Shown here: piece by piece, positions 1 through 6,520 of the stretch
How positions within the stretch are numbered: position 1 is the first letter of the stretch
Layout: every line of letters begins with the position of its first letter
Assembly: GCA_051880395.1 (NCBI GenBank)
Contig: JBJENW010000236.1
Span: forward strand, 1 to 10,328
From: JBJENW01 sp051880395
GTDB taxonomy: Bacteria; Bacillota; Clostridia; Lachnospirales; Lachnospiraceae
Length of the DNA: 10,328 bases
Direction of reading: 5' to 3'
Made by a program: the position numbers and the translations under genes
The notes under the pieces: model-generated
Seen by the model: only the letters and a program-made list of their open reading frames with translations
Told to the model about the DNA's origin: nothing
Database searches by the model: none

Positions 1-4
1 ATTG

Positions 5-30
5 CCCCGCCGAATCCCGGAAACGTCCGC
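5..30. repeat. Left copy of a 26-nt inverted repeat shared with the right edge
   Basis: Positions 9-30 match the reverse complement of 10243-10264 at 21 of 22 bases. Extending to 5-30 versus 10243-10268 gives 24 of 26. The core is GGAAACGTCCGC. The copy is GC-rich, unlike the AT-rich sequence that follows it. Its position at the extreme edge suggests an interspersed repeat at which the assembly stopped, but it could also be part of a larger element cut off by the window. Confidence 0.6.
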
Positions 31-117
31 CCAAGAACCGAAAGACAAATAGAAAATTGAAGAAGAAAATACTATACTTTTGAAGTAACATATATTAAAA
101 TAGAGGAGATGTAACAC

Positions 118-204
118 ATGGAAGTGCTCCTCGAAATAGAGGAGCACTCCAAAAAGCGATATAAAACAGGAGGAAATTTCTATGCTGAAAAAAAATGCAT
201 ATAA
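118..204 (+). CDS. 28-codon leader ORF overlapping the start of the 730-aa gene
   Basis: An ATG at 118 follows a good ribosome binding site (GAGGAG, 103-108, 9-nt spacing). The frame stays open for 28 codons and ends at TAA 202-204, 23 nt inside the next gene. The peptide would read MEVLLEIEEHSKKRYK and onward. The stem-loop at 123-148 lies inside the ORF, so ribosomes translating it would melt the hairpin. This is a typical arrangement for translational coupling. No homology is recognised. It could be an accidental ORF, although both the ribosome binding site and the overlap favour translation. Confidence 0.45.
   Translation: MEVLLEIEEHSKKRYKTGGNFYAEKKCI
123..148 (+). promoter_or_regulatory. 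Leader hairpin upstream of the 730-aa gene
   Basis: The 10-bp perfect stem AGTGCTCCTC (123-132) / GAGGAGCACT (139-148) has the 6-nt loop GAAATA. No U-tract follows, so it is not a terminator. The CTCCTC in the 5' arm could instead pair with the leader ribosome binding site GAGGAG at 103-108, giving two mutually exclusive folds. A role in translation or mRNA stability is inferred. Confidence 0.5.
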
Positions 205-2374
205 AACCGAATACATGCATTCCCTCGATTCCACAACGGTCTGTATCACAGAATTGACCGACCGTTCTTCTTTACAGGTGCTTGAATACACCATGGATTC
301 CTGCTACAATCAACCGATCACCTCCCGTCTTTCCGATTTAAATCTCAACCTTCTCCCAGTCACGCTGCACTACGATACCACGCTGCAGACGGGGGAACTT
401 GCTGTATTTTTCAAAAAAAAGAACGGGTATCTCGATTTTGAGCGCTGCATCATTGATGGTTTTGAATATTATCTTTATCATCTGTATACCTGCACCCAGC
501 AATTTCGGGAGCTAAAAGACGCATATCAAAAAGCACTTGATTCGACAGGCGGACAGCCACCCGAGAGTGAAAAAGACATTGATCTTTCCCTCAAAAACTC
601 TGCCGATGTTTTGAGAGAACTGCTTGATGAATCGCCCCAAAAAACATTCCTCAGTATCATCTCCCGCGATGAGCGCCTGATCGCTTTGAACAATACCGCG
701 GCAAACGATCCGAAGATCAGACAGATTCTCGATCAGTTAAAAGACTGCTGTTACCAGTGGATCCAACGGTTTCATATCCTCGACTCCATAGACGAGTCCG
801 AAGGCGTACCGGCAACTTCCGTGTTCTCTGAAGCGCAAAAAGAGTTCCACAAAATGAAACGATTTCATCACGGAAAATCCATTACCTTTCGCCAGGTCTT
901 AATGCGGCGTTTTTATCAGGAAACCGACCTGTTAGAAGATCTGCTCCAGGTATATCAGTCTTTGGAAACGTACCTGACCGAACAGTACACACAGCCACTC
1001 ATTCTGGCAGAAGATGTTTCCTTCGCTGCCCAAAAGACACAATATTTCGTTGGTGGATTTCTTGCTGAAAGTGTATCTTTATCCGATTTTTTGAACAAGA
1101 TCCTAAATCCTGGAAGTCTGTTTTCAATGCTGTTTGAAGACCTTTCCATCGCCGTGCGGCCAAGTGACGCGTTCCTTATGGCTTATAAAAACCGCTATCC
1201 AAAAGACGCACTGTCGTTGAACCTTTGTCTGGCACCTCCGCTTACAAAACTTGGTACCACTATGGAAGAGATCCGTACCGTTTTCAATGAGATTCTTTGT
1301 CAGACAGCGGATGCCTATCTGATCTTTGCCGCACTCGACACGGATCCGGGCACTTTTTCCAATGCACTGACCGCATTAAACCAGATTCAGCGACGCTTTG
1401 AGACCTGCCCGCTGCTTTTCTGTTTTGATCGGATAGAAAACCAGCTCCTACAATATTTCCAGACGGCTCTTTTGTCAGAAAATGGTACCAGCACCTTTAC
1501 CGGAAAAGATGTTGCCTCCCATGTCAATGCAGCTTATGCAAAACTAGAGGAGACGACCAGAAAACAGGACACACCACAGTGGTTTTCTACCTGCCTCGTC
1601 ACAACCAGCTCCACGATCTATCATCTGTTGCAGCTTACAACCAAAAAAAAGCTGGAGCTGCCATCACCGGACGGGATTCTCGATTTGATCGTTGCTTTGA
1701 CGTATCAGGCAGACAAACCATATCTCGAAACGGACCGATCCGATTTCTCGTTGTGCTCCTATTCCATCCATCCGGGCTTTGTTCGCCCGATCGCAGAAAA
1801 GCTGACACACAGAAATATAAAACAAGCCAAACAGTTCATCCGGTATCTGCCACACGCGAAATATAACCCGACCTTTTTGGAAGATTCCATTGATACCTAT
1901 CTGGTCTATCACCAAAAAGGGAGCGGCTATACCGCAAGCGACAATCCGTACTTTAACTTTAACCTGCATATCCGGGATATGATCCGTGGAGAATTGAATG
2001 ACTTAGACCTGCCAGAGATGTTTGTAACGTCAAATCAGCCGTTGTTCCAATTTTCCTCCAACGCTGAAAAACCGGTATCTGAGGAAATGCAACAGCAGTT
2101 TGAGAACCTCTGCCGAACCTTTTTAAAACTGGATTTTCCAAACCAGATCAATCCATTTACAAAAAAGATCAGCTATGATTTTCTCAATGCTAAATTTCTG
2201 AACTGTTATTGCGGTCGTTCCAGGCAGGACGGATTTTTTGAAAATATGAAACTGTTCAGTGGCACCTTTACAAATCAGACATATTGGGAAAAAGCATTGA
2301 CCCTGCTCTTTTCCGACTCCTGCAGACGGATTCTGTTTCGCCTCGGTTTCTATGGAAAAACGAAGGATCAATAA
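182..2374 (+). CDS. 730-aa hypothetical protein, family not recognised
   Basis: I do not recognise this protein. The start ATG at 182 is supported by AGGAGG at 168-173, 8 nt upstream. It appears soluble: there is no signal peptide and no convincing membrane segment. The N-terminal ~90 residues look like a beta-rich domain (VCITELTDRSSLQVLEYTMD, then LAVFFKKKNGYLDFE). The rest is mostly helical, with a hydrophilic stretch near residues 105-140 (ELKDAYQKALDS through SEKDIDLSLKNSADVLREL). No Walker, protease, nuclease or DNA-binding motif is evident. Cysteines are fairly frequent (CYCGRSRQDG near the C-terminus), without a clear metal-binding spacing. The gene is GC-richer than the AT-rich genes in the middle of the window and looks like resident rather than recently acquired DNA. 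It is preceded by a small leader ORF and followed directly by a strong terminator, so it is the last gene of its transcript. Any partners would lie upstream, outside the window. Confidence 0.85.
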   Translation: MLKKNAYKTEYMHSLDSTTVCITELTDRSSLQVLEYTMDSCYNQPITSRLSDLNLNLLPVTLHYDTTLQTGELAVFFKKKNGYLDFERCIIDGFEYYLYHLYTCTQQFRELKDAYQKALDSTGGQPPESEKDIDLSLKNSADVLRELLDESPQKTFLSIISRDERLIALNNTAANDPKIRQILDQLKDCCYQWIQRFHILDSIDESEGVPATSVFSEAQKEFHKMKRFHHGKSITFRQVLMRRFYQETDLLEDLLQVYQSLETYLTEQYTQPLILAEDVSFAAQKTQYFVGGFLAESVSLSDFLNKILNPGSLFSMLFEDLSIAVRPSDAFLMAYKNRYPKDALSLNLCLAPPLTKLGTTMEEIRTVFNEILCQTADAYLIFAALDTDPGTFSNALTALNQIQRRFETCPLLFCFDRIENQLLQYFQTALLSENGTSTFTGKDVASHVNAAYAKLEETTRKQDTPQWFSTCLVTTSSTIYHLLQLTTKKKLELPSPDGILDLIVALTYQADKPYLETDRSDFSLCSYSIHPGFVRPIAEKLTHRNIKQAKQFIRYLPHAKYNPTFLEDSIDTYLVYHQKGSGYTASDNPYFNFNLHIRDMIRGELNDLDLPEMFVTSNQPLFQFSSNAEKPVSEEMQQQFENLCRTFLKLDFPNQINPFTKKISYDFLNAKFLNCYCGRSRQDGFFENMKLFSGTFTNQTYWEKALTLLFSDSCRRILFRLGFYGKTKDQ

Positions 2375-2376
2375 AA

Positions 2377-2412
2377 ACATCCTGCGTCCGATTCCGTTCG
2401 GACGCAGGATGT
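2377..2412. terminator. Bidirectional intrinsic terminator
   Basis: A perfect 14-bp stem ACATCCTGCGTCCG (2377-2390) / CGGACGCAGGATGT (2399-2412) has an 8-nt loop. On the plus strand TTTGGTTTTT follows. On the minus strand TTTTATT follows. It begins 2 nt after the stop of the 730-aa gene and lies 14 nt past the stop of the convergent PARG gene, so it can end both transcripts. Confidence 0.9.
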
Positions 2413-2426
2413 TTTGGTTTTTGGTC

Positions 2427-2633
2427 TTACAATTTTTTTGATAATCTCCGTGAAAAAATTTCATAATTTCTGGTATCCCGCGGCGGACAATACACGGCAA
2501 ACTCAATTGTCTGAAACTGATAAAGATACTCCTTGATCACCCGCGCTGCTGCCTCTGCCACGACCTCTGGATCATTCTGAAATGCGCCGCACCCGAATGC
2601 GCCTAAAATAACAACTTCCTCCTGTTTTGCCAC
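2427..2633 (-). CDS. C-terminal fragment of a microbial-type PARG (TIGR02452-like)
   Basis: This fragment carries the conserved C-terminal block of the TIGR02452/DUF2263 family: VVILGAFGCGAFQNDPEVVAEA near its start, then a hydrophobic strand (IEFAVYCPP). Family members are bacterial poly(ADP-ribose) glycohydrolase-type macrodomain proteins, normally about 260-290 aa. The family would remove ADP-ribose modifications from proteins or nucleic acid. The first codon here is a GTG with no proper ribosome binding site, so this is not an independent gene but the downstream half of the gene starting at 3014. The catalytic middle (normally including a PGGG-type loop) is not present in the window. Reading upstream in this frame reaches a TAG inside the 55-nt gap-edge sequence, so the two halves are not in frame as assembled. 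The gene is either truly broken or misassembled. Confidence 0.75.
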   Translation of the reverse strand: MAKQEEVVILGAFGCGAFQNDPEVVAEAAARVIKEYLYQFQTIEFAVYCPPRDTRNYEIFSRRLSKKL

Positions 2634-2634
2634 T

Positions 2635-2844
2635 GCGATATCCCACTGCCGCTTCTAAGGTTCGTTTTTTGGAAACGATGACTTTTGCANNNNNNNNNNN
2701 NNNNNNNNNNNNNNNNNNNNNNNNNNNNNNNNNNNNNNNNNNNNNNNNNNNNNNNNNNNNNNNNNNNNNNNNNNNNNNNNNNNNNNNNNGCGATATCCCA
2801 CTGCCGCTTCTAAGGTTCGTTTTTTGGAAACGATGACTTTTGCA
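2635..2844. other. Assembly gap with 55-nt identical edges
   Basis: One hundred N (2690-2789) are flanked by two identical 55-nt sequences, 2635-2689 and 2790-2844, in direct orientation. An overlap of exactly 55 nt on both sides of a standard 100-N spacer is what a scaffolder leaves when two contigs share one assembly k-mer. It is therefore most likely an artefact and not a biological repeat. It lies inside the PARG gene. Confidence 0.85.
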
Positions 2845-3014
2845 GGGATATCATATTTTTGCGTAACCACAGTCGGTACCGCATCCGTTTCTGCCAAAAA
2901 CACCTGATTTTTCTGCGATTCCTTCACTGCATCTGCCAGCGTCCTGTCCGTTTCATATATTCGTTTCGTATCTTGAAAAATTTCGATCCGTTCTTCTCTC
3001 GATTCGTTATACAT
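2790..3014 (-). CDS. N-terminal fragment of a microbial-type PARG (TIGR02452-like)
   Basis: The start is the ATG at 3012-3014 (MYNESREERIEIFQDT), 7 nt after AAAGGAAG. An ATG two codons earlier lies too close to that site. The roughly 75 visible residues match the pattern of the PARG N-terminal domain of the TIGR02452 family: an E-x-F-x-DT block, a central variable stretch, then PAKVIVSKKRTLEAA just before where the macrodomain should begin. The reading frame runs into the gap at VGYR. Together with the C-terminal fragment this gives about 145 residues, well below the usual 260-290, so some 120-130 residues (roughly 350-400 bp) are missing if the gene is intact. It is the third main gene of the minus-strand operon, 74 nt after the 253-aa gene. 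Confidence 0.75.
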
Positions 3015-3088
3015 ACACATCTTCCTTTCTTTTATCGTCTCAAATGATCTTTTGCGTTTTAAATCCATGAAAACACACAATTTCGGAA

Positions 3089-3850
3089 TCAAACATCTTT
3101 ATTTTTACCAGTGATGTAATCATATAATTTCTCCGCTGTACGAATATCTATATTTTCTCCATTCTCGTCCACAATACTTCCCGCTTCATATTTACGCCCA
3201 TAATCCAATTCATTCACAAAATAATCAATCCTGTCATGCTTGTCTTCCAGAAGCTTTTTTAACAAAAAGACAACAAGAGTTTCATGAGAAATTTGTATTG
3301 GGGATGTATTACAAATTTCATTCGCACTTTTATCTTTGCTGTCATGAAAAAGTTGATTTACTTTCTCAGCCAAATCTTTTGATTCTCTCAGCCTGTCAAT
3401 GATGAGCGAAAATTCACTTCTTGATAGTAAGCACTTTTTTTCACAACTCTTGTCTTGTTTTCTGTGAATGACATTTTTTAATTTGTCATAATGAACGATT
3501 TGCAACGAATGCGTTGCAATCGGTGTCAGCTCATCACTCTCGTCCCTAATTTGCCAATCACTATCCGATTCATTGATCATGTACAAATAATCGGTAGTGT
3601 TTTTTCTAATATCAATTATCTTTTCTTCTTCCCCCATAAAGGAATGGACCAATGGTATTTCGTATCCAAAAAATCGTCGATTAAACCTCTCAACAAAAGA
3701 TTTGAATTCTTCTAAATTTTTAAGGCAATCATGCTCAAAAAATACTAAAATATCTTCCGCAAACCCATCCGGATACATTTCACCATTAAACTCACATGTG
3801 CTATACGCATTTCCATCAACATCAATAAATATAAATATTCCTCTTGTCAT
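3089..3850 (-). CDS. 253-aa hypothetical protein with a phage-type C-terminal domain
   Basis: The start ATG at 3850 follows AAGGAGATAAAATAAAAT, a strong site that overlaps the end of the upstream gene; the intergenic gap is only 8 nt, so the two are co-transcribed. Two parts are visible. Residues 1-125 open with TRGIFIFIDVDGNAYSTCEFNGEMYPDGF, which resembles small hypothetical proteins beginning with a TRG-x-F/Y motif followed by a YPDG-type turn. Residues 140-248 (LSRSEFSLIIDRLRES, then ISHETLVVFLLKKLLEDK, then YFVNELDYGRKYEAG, ending in a DENGENID-x5-LYDYI pattern) resemble a stand-alone domain I remember from prophage and mobile-element proteins of Firmicutes. That resemblance is from memory, not a search. 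There is no enzyme motif or membrane segment. The gene is AT-rich, which fits horizontal origin. A fused accessory or immunity-type protein is possible but unproven. Confidence 0.75.
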   Translation of the reverse strand: MTRGIFIFIDVDGNAYSTCEFNGEMYPDGFAEDILVFFEHDCLKNLEEFKSFVERFNRRFFGYEIPLVHSFMGEEEKIIDIRKNTTDYLYMINESDSDWQIRDESDELTPIATHSLQIVHYDKLKNVIHRKQDKSCEKKCLLSRSEFSLIIDRLRESKDLAEKVNQLFHDSKDKSANEICNTSPIQISHETLVVFLLKKLLEDKHDRIDYFVNELDYGRKYEAGSIVDENGENIDIRTAEKLYDYITGKNKDV

Positions 3851-3858
3851 ATTTTATT

Positions 3859-4410
3859 TTATCTCCTTTTCTTTTCGTCGTTTTTGATCAGTGAAAAAAT
3901 ATTATTCTTTTCTTTCGGCGGTTTGATACATTCAAAAAGATGGCTTTGTGTATAGTTCTTGTACTCTGCCGCAAAATCCTCGACTTCTACGGAATAATCA
4001 TCCCACTCACCATCCACATAAGAAAATGCAATTTCTTTGAACGCCTCCAGAAATTCTACCCAGAATACCTCCCCCTCAGAAGTGTCGTCGTACTTGCAGA
4101 ACAAAAGATCTCCGTCAATCTCCGCTTCCAGATCCAAATCATTTGGATCCACCTCATCAATCGTATAGTCCCCGTCAAAATGTACCAGATGCTCTCCATC
4201 CAGTTCCAAAAGAAAATCATATCCTTTCGTGATATCCTTTTTGGTTTCTTTCACCTCAAACTGCCTGCGAAATGCAATCAGAATACGCTTCTCGCACGGA
4301 CAAACCTTCACCACCTGGTCGCTGACAAATTCCATCTCCCCTCCCTTATCCATAATCATGCTGTTTTTTTCATTTAGTGCCAAACATTTGTAGGCTTTTT
4401 TTACTTCCAT
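3859..4410 (-). CDS. 183-aa acidic hypothetical protein
   Basis: The start ATG at 4410 follows AAAGGAGAAATT. The protein is very acidic in its middle (DGEHLVHFDGDYTIDEVDPNDLDLEAEIDGDLLF, residues about 70-104) and ends in a basic KNDEKKRR tail. Alternating hydrophobic strands and acidic turns suggest a compact alpha/beta fold, and WVEFLEAFKEIAFSYVDGEWDDYSVEVEDFAAEYKNY looks helical. There is no catalytic motif, signal peptide or membrane segment. It is the first full-length gene of the operon that continues into the 253-aa protein and the PARG, and a small upstream ORF overlaps its start by 10 nt. The size, acidity and position would fit an immunity-type or adaptor protein, but this is only inference; the family is not recognised. 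Confidence 0.75.
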   Translation of the reverse strand: MEVKKAYKCLALNEKNSMIMDKGGEMEFVSDQVVKVCPCEKRILIAFRRQFEVKETKKDITKGYDFLLELDGEHLVHFDGDYTIDEVDPNDLDLEAEIDGDLLFCKYDDTSEGEVFWVEFLEAFKEIAFSYVDGEWDDYSVEVEDFAAEYKNYTQSHLFECIKPPKEKNNIFSLIKNDEKKRR

Positions 4411-4496
4411 AATTTCTCCTTTCCCTGACTGAACTCAATGAAATAATTCTGTACCGCCGACCGCCATCCTGCTTCGTAATGTCTCCTCGTTTTCAT
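4401..4496 (-). CDS. 31-codon ORF overlapping the 183-aa gene start
   Basis: An ATG at 4496 opens a 31-codon frame (MKTRRHYEAGWRSAVQNYFI and onward) ending at TAA 4401-4403, so its last 10 nt overlap the start of the 183-aa gene. This is a classical coupling overlap. The ribosome binding site GAGGGTG lies at 4507-4513. An alternative ATG 4 nt earlier (4500) opens a different 21-codon frame ending at 4435; it is slightly better placed relative to that site. The 31-codon frame looks more protein-like (tryptophan, aromatic and charged residues) and could be either a small coupled gene or the tail of a decayed longer one. Confidence 0.35.
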   Translation of the reverse strand: MKTRRHYEAGWRSAVQNYFIEFSQGKEKLWK

Positions 4497-4520
4497 CCAT
4501 TTGTATCACCCTCTTTTCTT

Positions 4521-4643
4521 TCAAGAAAACATTTTTCCAATCGCCAGCAGATCTTTTTCGTCTTTTTCTGCAAAAAACAAAAAAACACAGGTTCTTCTCG
4601 GAAACTGTGCTTCTAAATACATGTGAATAAATTGCTTCCGCAT
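4521..4643 (-). CDS. Possible 40-aa small ORF or gene remnant in the operon leader
   Basis: The frame from ATG 4643 to TGA 4521-4523 encodes 40 residues (MRKQFIHMYLEAQFPRRTCV, then LFFAEKDEKDLLAIGKMFS). It can be extended upstream to a GTG at 4688 (55 residues). The composition looks protein-like. There is no clear ribosome binding site before either start, and the U-tract of the terminator at 4579-4609 lies within it, encoding VFLFF. It may be a decayed fragment, or a chance frame across a regulatory leader. Confidence 0.25.
   Translation of the reverse strand: MRKQFIHMYLEAQFPRRTCVFLFFAEKDEKDLLAIGKMFS
4579..4609 (-). terminator. Possible attenuator-type terminator in the operon leader
   Basis: On the minus strand CTGTG (4605-4609) pairs with CACAG (4586-4590). 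The stem continues with a GAA/TTC block after one mismatch and has a 6-nt loop. It is followed by seven U (4585-4579) and, after one G, six more. It lies between the promoter at 4719-4747 and the first genes of the operon, so transcripts from that promoter would have to read through it. Confidence 0.5.
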
Positions 4644-4718
4644 AGCTGAGAATTCAGCCGTTATTCTTAGCAAGGATTGAATAATCACTGCTCATTTCAT
4701 TTTTCGTTTACTAGAATC

Positions 4719-4747
4719 ATGGTAGCATGATTGCCTAAAATAGTCAA
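4719..4747 (-). promoter_or_regulatory. Promoter of the 183-aa/253-aa/PARG operon
   Basis: TTGACT (-35, 4742-4747) and TACCAT (-10, 4719-4724) are separated by exactly 17 nt on the minus strand. The start site would be near 4712, giving a leader of about 210-300 nt before the first good start codon. The IS element begins 17 bp upstream of the -35 box and leaves the promoter intact. Confidence 0.6.
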
Positions 4748-4754
4748 GGGAAAA

Positions 4755-4764
4755 TTTACCGTTA
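4755..4764 (+). repeat. Target-site duplication, left copy
   Basis: TTTACCGTTA lies directly outside the left end of the IS and is repeated exactly at 6511-6520 outside the right end. It counts as 10 bp if the IS begins with GATAG, or 8 bp if the flanking A belongs to the inverted repeat. It proves that the element arrived by transposition. Confidence 0.9.
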
Positions 4765-4792
4765 GATAGTGTAAATTTACTTTAGGGTTTTT
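4765..4792 (+). repeat. IS left inverted repeat
   Basis: The end begins GATAGTGTAAATTTAC and reaches TTTAGGGTTTTT. It matches the reverse complement of the right end at 24 of 28 positions, with mismatches only at repeat positions 12 and 15-17. Confidence 0.85.
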
Positions 4793-4930
4793 GGGATTGA
4801 AACTCCACCAAAAAGATTTGATTTAGAAATGATGTTCTGCTTTGTATCTTTACTTTACATGATTTTTTCTGGTTACGCAAGGTGTTTTTTATTTTGGACA
4901 GACTTGTCCCCTGACACGCAAAAATAAATT

Positions 4931-6402
4931 TCAAAGTCCCCAGATATGTGGATTAAACCATACTACTTTTTTCTTCTGAATCGCAATGCTGTGTGTGATA
5001 CTCTCCACGTATTTTCCAATCTGCTCATGACGATTTTTTTCGGAGAGAATGATCTGCGAACTCATTAAAATGTCCTGTTCCAGACCGGCTGCCTCAGGCA
5101 GTTCTTTTTTCTGAAAACGCACCAGCTCCAGCATATCTCCGCCATTAAAATAATACGCTCTGAGTTCTGACATTTTTGCCGCTCCGATCCGGCTCCATCC
5201 CATCGGCCTCGAACTCATTCGGTCTGAAAGAATGTGACTGACATGGCTTTCCGTACTGCTTCCCAGCACACCGTTTTTTCGTTTTAACCGCAGTCTTGCC
5301 GCACTCCAGTTTGACAGTATATATTCTGCCGCATCATTTACTTTCTGCAGGTTTCTCCATTTTGGCATTTCTTTTTTCTGTTCTTCCACAAGCTGACGGA
5401 AATCATTCTTTGTTTTGCTGCGGATCGTTTTACGCAGTTCCTCCAATACCGGGGCTCTTTTTTTCTTTGGGATATGTGAAGTCAGTTTCAAAAGATATTT
5501 TTCCAAATGAAATCCATCCAGTACATACGTGATGCCATGGATCCTTCTCATACCGGATTTGATCCAGCTCCCGCCATCTGCGTTCAGATATATTTTTTTC
5601 ACATGCTCCAGATCATAATTCCGGTCAAGATAAGCGTAAATTTCATCCCAGAACTTCAGGTTTTCCTCTCCGTTATTCACTCCGCAGAAATAGTGTGGAT
5701 TTACCAGAACTTTCCGTTCATTTTGAAGATCTCCGTTTTCTTTTCCCTCATAAACGTATACCAGTTTCGTGATCAGTCCGTTGTTTTTTATGCCGTTCTC
5801 TGCTTTTGTGATATCACCTTTCTTTTCACGGAACTGAAGTGCCACATGGTCTTCGTCTGCATCCAGATACAGATAATCTACCTTTTTTTCTGCTCCGGAA
5901 TCCGGTCATCCGGCGGAAACTTTAATTGGTGTATTTTATTTTTAACGGTCTGACGGCTTACTTCTGAAGTCAGACTCGTATGTTCTGCCCCCTGCTGATA
6001 GGATGTCTGTACCGCTTCTTTGAGCATTTCTGCTTCCGCATCCTCAGTCAGACGCTGGTATGGTTCAAGCTGCAGAACGTGATCCAGAAGATATTTACAT
6101 TCTCCTGTTTCTTTGTTCTTGAAAAGTGTCTTTTTGAAGTTTACATCCCCCAGAGACGTTGTCAGAGTTTTACTGATATGTGATTCTACCGTCCATGATT
6201 TGCGGCGCACTCCACTTTTCTGTAACATCTGATCCATTTCCTCCAAAGCTTCCTGGATCATGATCAGCCCGAGACGGTGAAGCTCCTCTGTGAGTCCATA
6301 AATATACTCTGCAAACTTTGTTGGTTCTCTTAAAAATTTGTCTTCTAATTCTTCGAAATTTTTGATGCAATTTTCCTCAAAATAGATTATACTATTAAGC
6401 AT
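4931..6402 (-). pseudogene. ISLre2-family transposase, frameshifted
   Basis: The transposase catalyses movement of the surrounding IS. The start is the ATG at 6400-6402, 7 nt after AAAGGAGGT, and not the GTG three codons upstream, which overlaps that site. The first frame (174 residues, LNSIIYFEENCIKNFEELED through PEQKKR) stops at TAG 5878-5880. The second frame continues with VDYLYLDADEDHVALQ, a motif typical of the family, and runs to HIWGL at 4931. The two join if one base is gained, or the ribosome or polymerase slips by -1, at seven A (5883-5889, plus-strand T). The full product would be about 490 aa, the normal size. A simple indel, a sequencing error in the homopolymer or slippage would all explain it. 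Relative to the standard slippery A-AAA-AAG heptamer, the run is out of phase by one base, so programmed ribosomal frameshifting is less likely than indel or transcriptional slippage. Confidence 0.85.
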
Positions 6403-6405
6403 AAG

Positions 6406-6467
6406 GGACACCTCCTTTGTGTGCGATGTTTAGTTTGTCAACTTCATTTTAACACAAAGTGGTGTCC
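6406..6467 (-). promoter_or_regulatory. Hairpin that can hide the transposase ribosome binding site
   Basis: On the minus strand GGACACC and CTTTGTGT (upstream arm, 6452-6467) pair with ACACAAAG and GGTGTCC (downstream arm, 6406-6422). The stem has 15 bp with one small internal loop. The downstream arm contains the AGGAGG of the transposase. A transcript that reads in from outside the IS would form it, whereas a transcript starting inside the loop would not. This resembles the protection from impinging transcription known for IS10 and IS50. The function here is inferred. Confidence 0.6.
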
Positions 6468-6482
6468 TTTTTTATGATTTTT

Positions 6483-6510
6483 AAAAACCCTAATAAAATT
6501 TTACACTATC
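6483..6510 (-). repeat. IS right inverted repeat
   Basis: This is the right end of the ISLre2-type element. Its reverse complement starts GATAGTGTAAA and continues through TTAGGGTTTTT, matching the left end. Confidence 0.85.
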
Positions 6511-6520
6511 TTTACCGTTA
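6511..6520 (+). repeat. Target-site duplication, right copy
   Basis: This is an exact copy of TTTACCGTTA at 4755-4764, directly adjacent to the IS end. Confidence 0.9.

Larger units (their letters stand above)
4765..6510 (-). mobile_element. ISLre2-family insertion sequence, complete ends
   Basis: The element is 1746 bp, bounded by inverted repeats and a direct duplication of the target. Left and right ends share GATAGTGTAAA and then GGGTTTTT (24 of the first 28 bases match). It carries a single transposase gene in two frames, oriented toward the downstream operon. The length, single transposase and protein motifs fit the ISLre2 family. It inserted between the operon promoter and a decayed coding region. 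The 166 bp between the left end and the transposase stop hold no gene. Confidence 0.9.

Noticed and set aside
2635..2844. A biological 55-bp direct repeat
   Set aside because: The identical blocks lie exactly at both edges of a 100-N spacer, which is the signature of contig overlap; treated as an assembly effect.
6413..6441. TTGACA at 6436-6441 as the transposase promoter
   Set aside because: At 17-nt spacing the sequence is AAAGGA, which is the ribosome binding site and not a -10 box.
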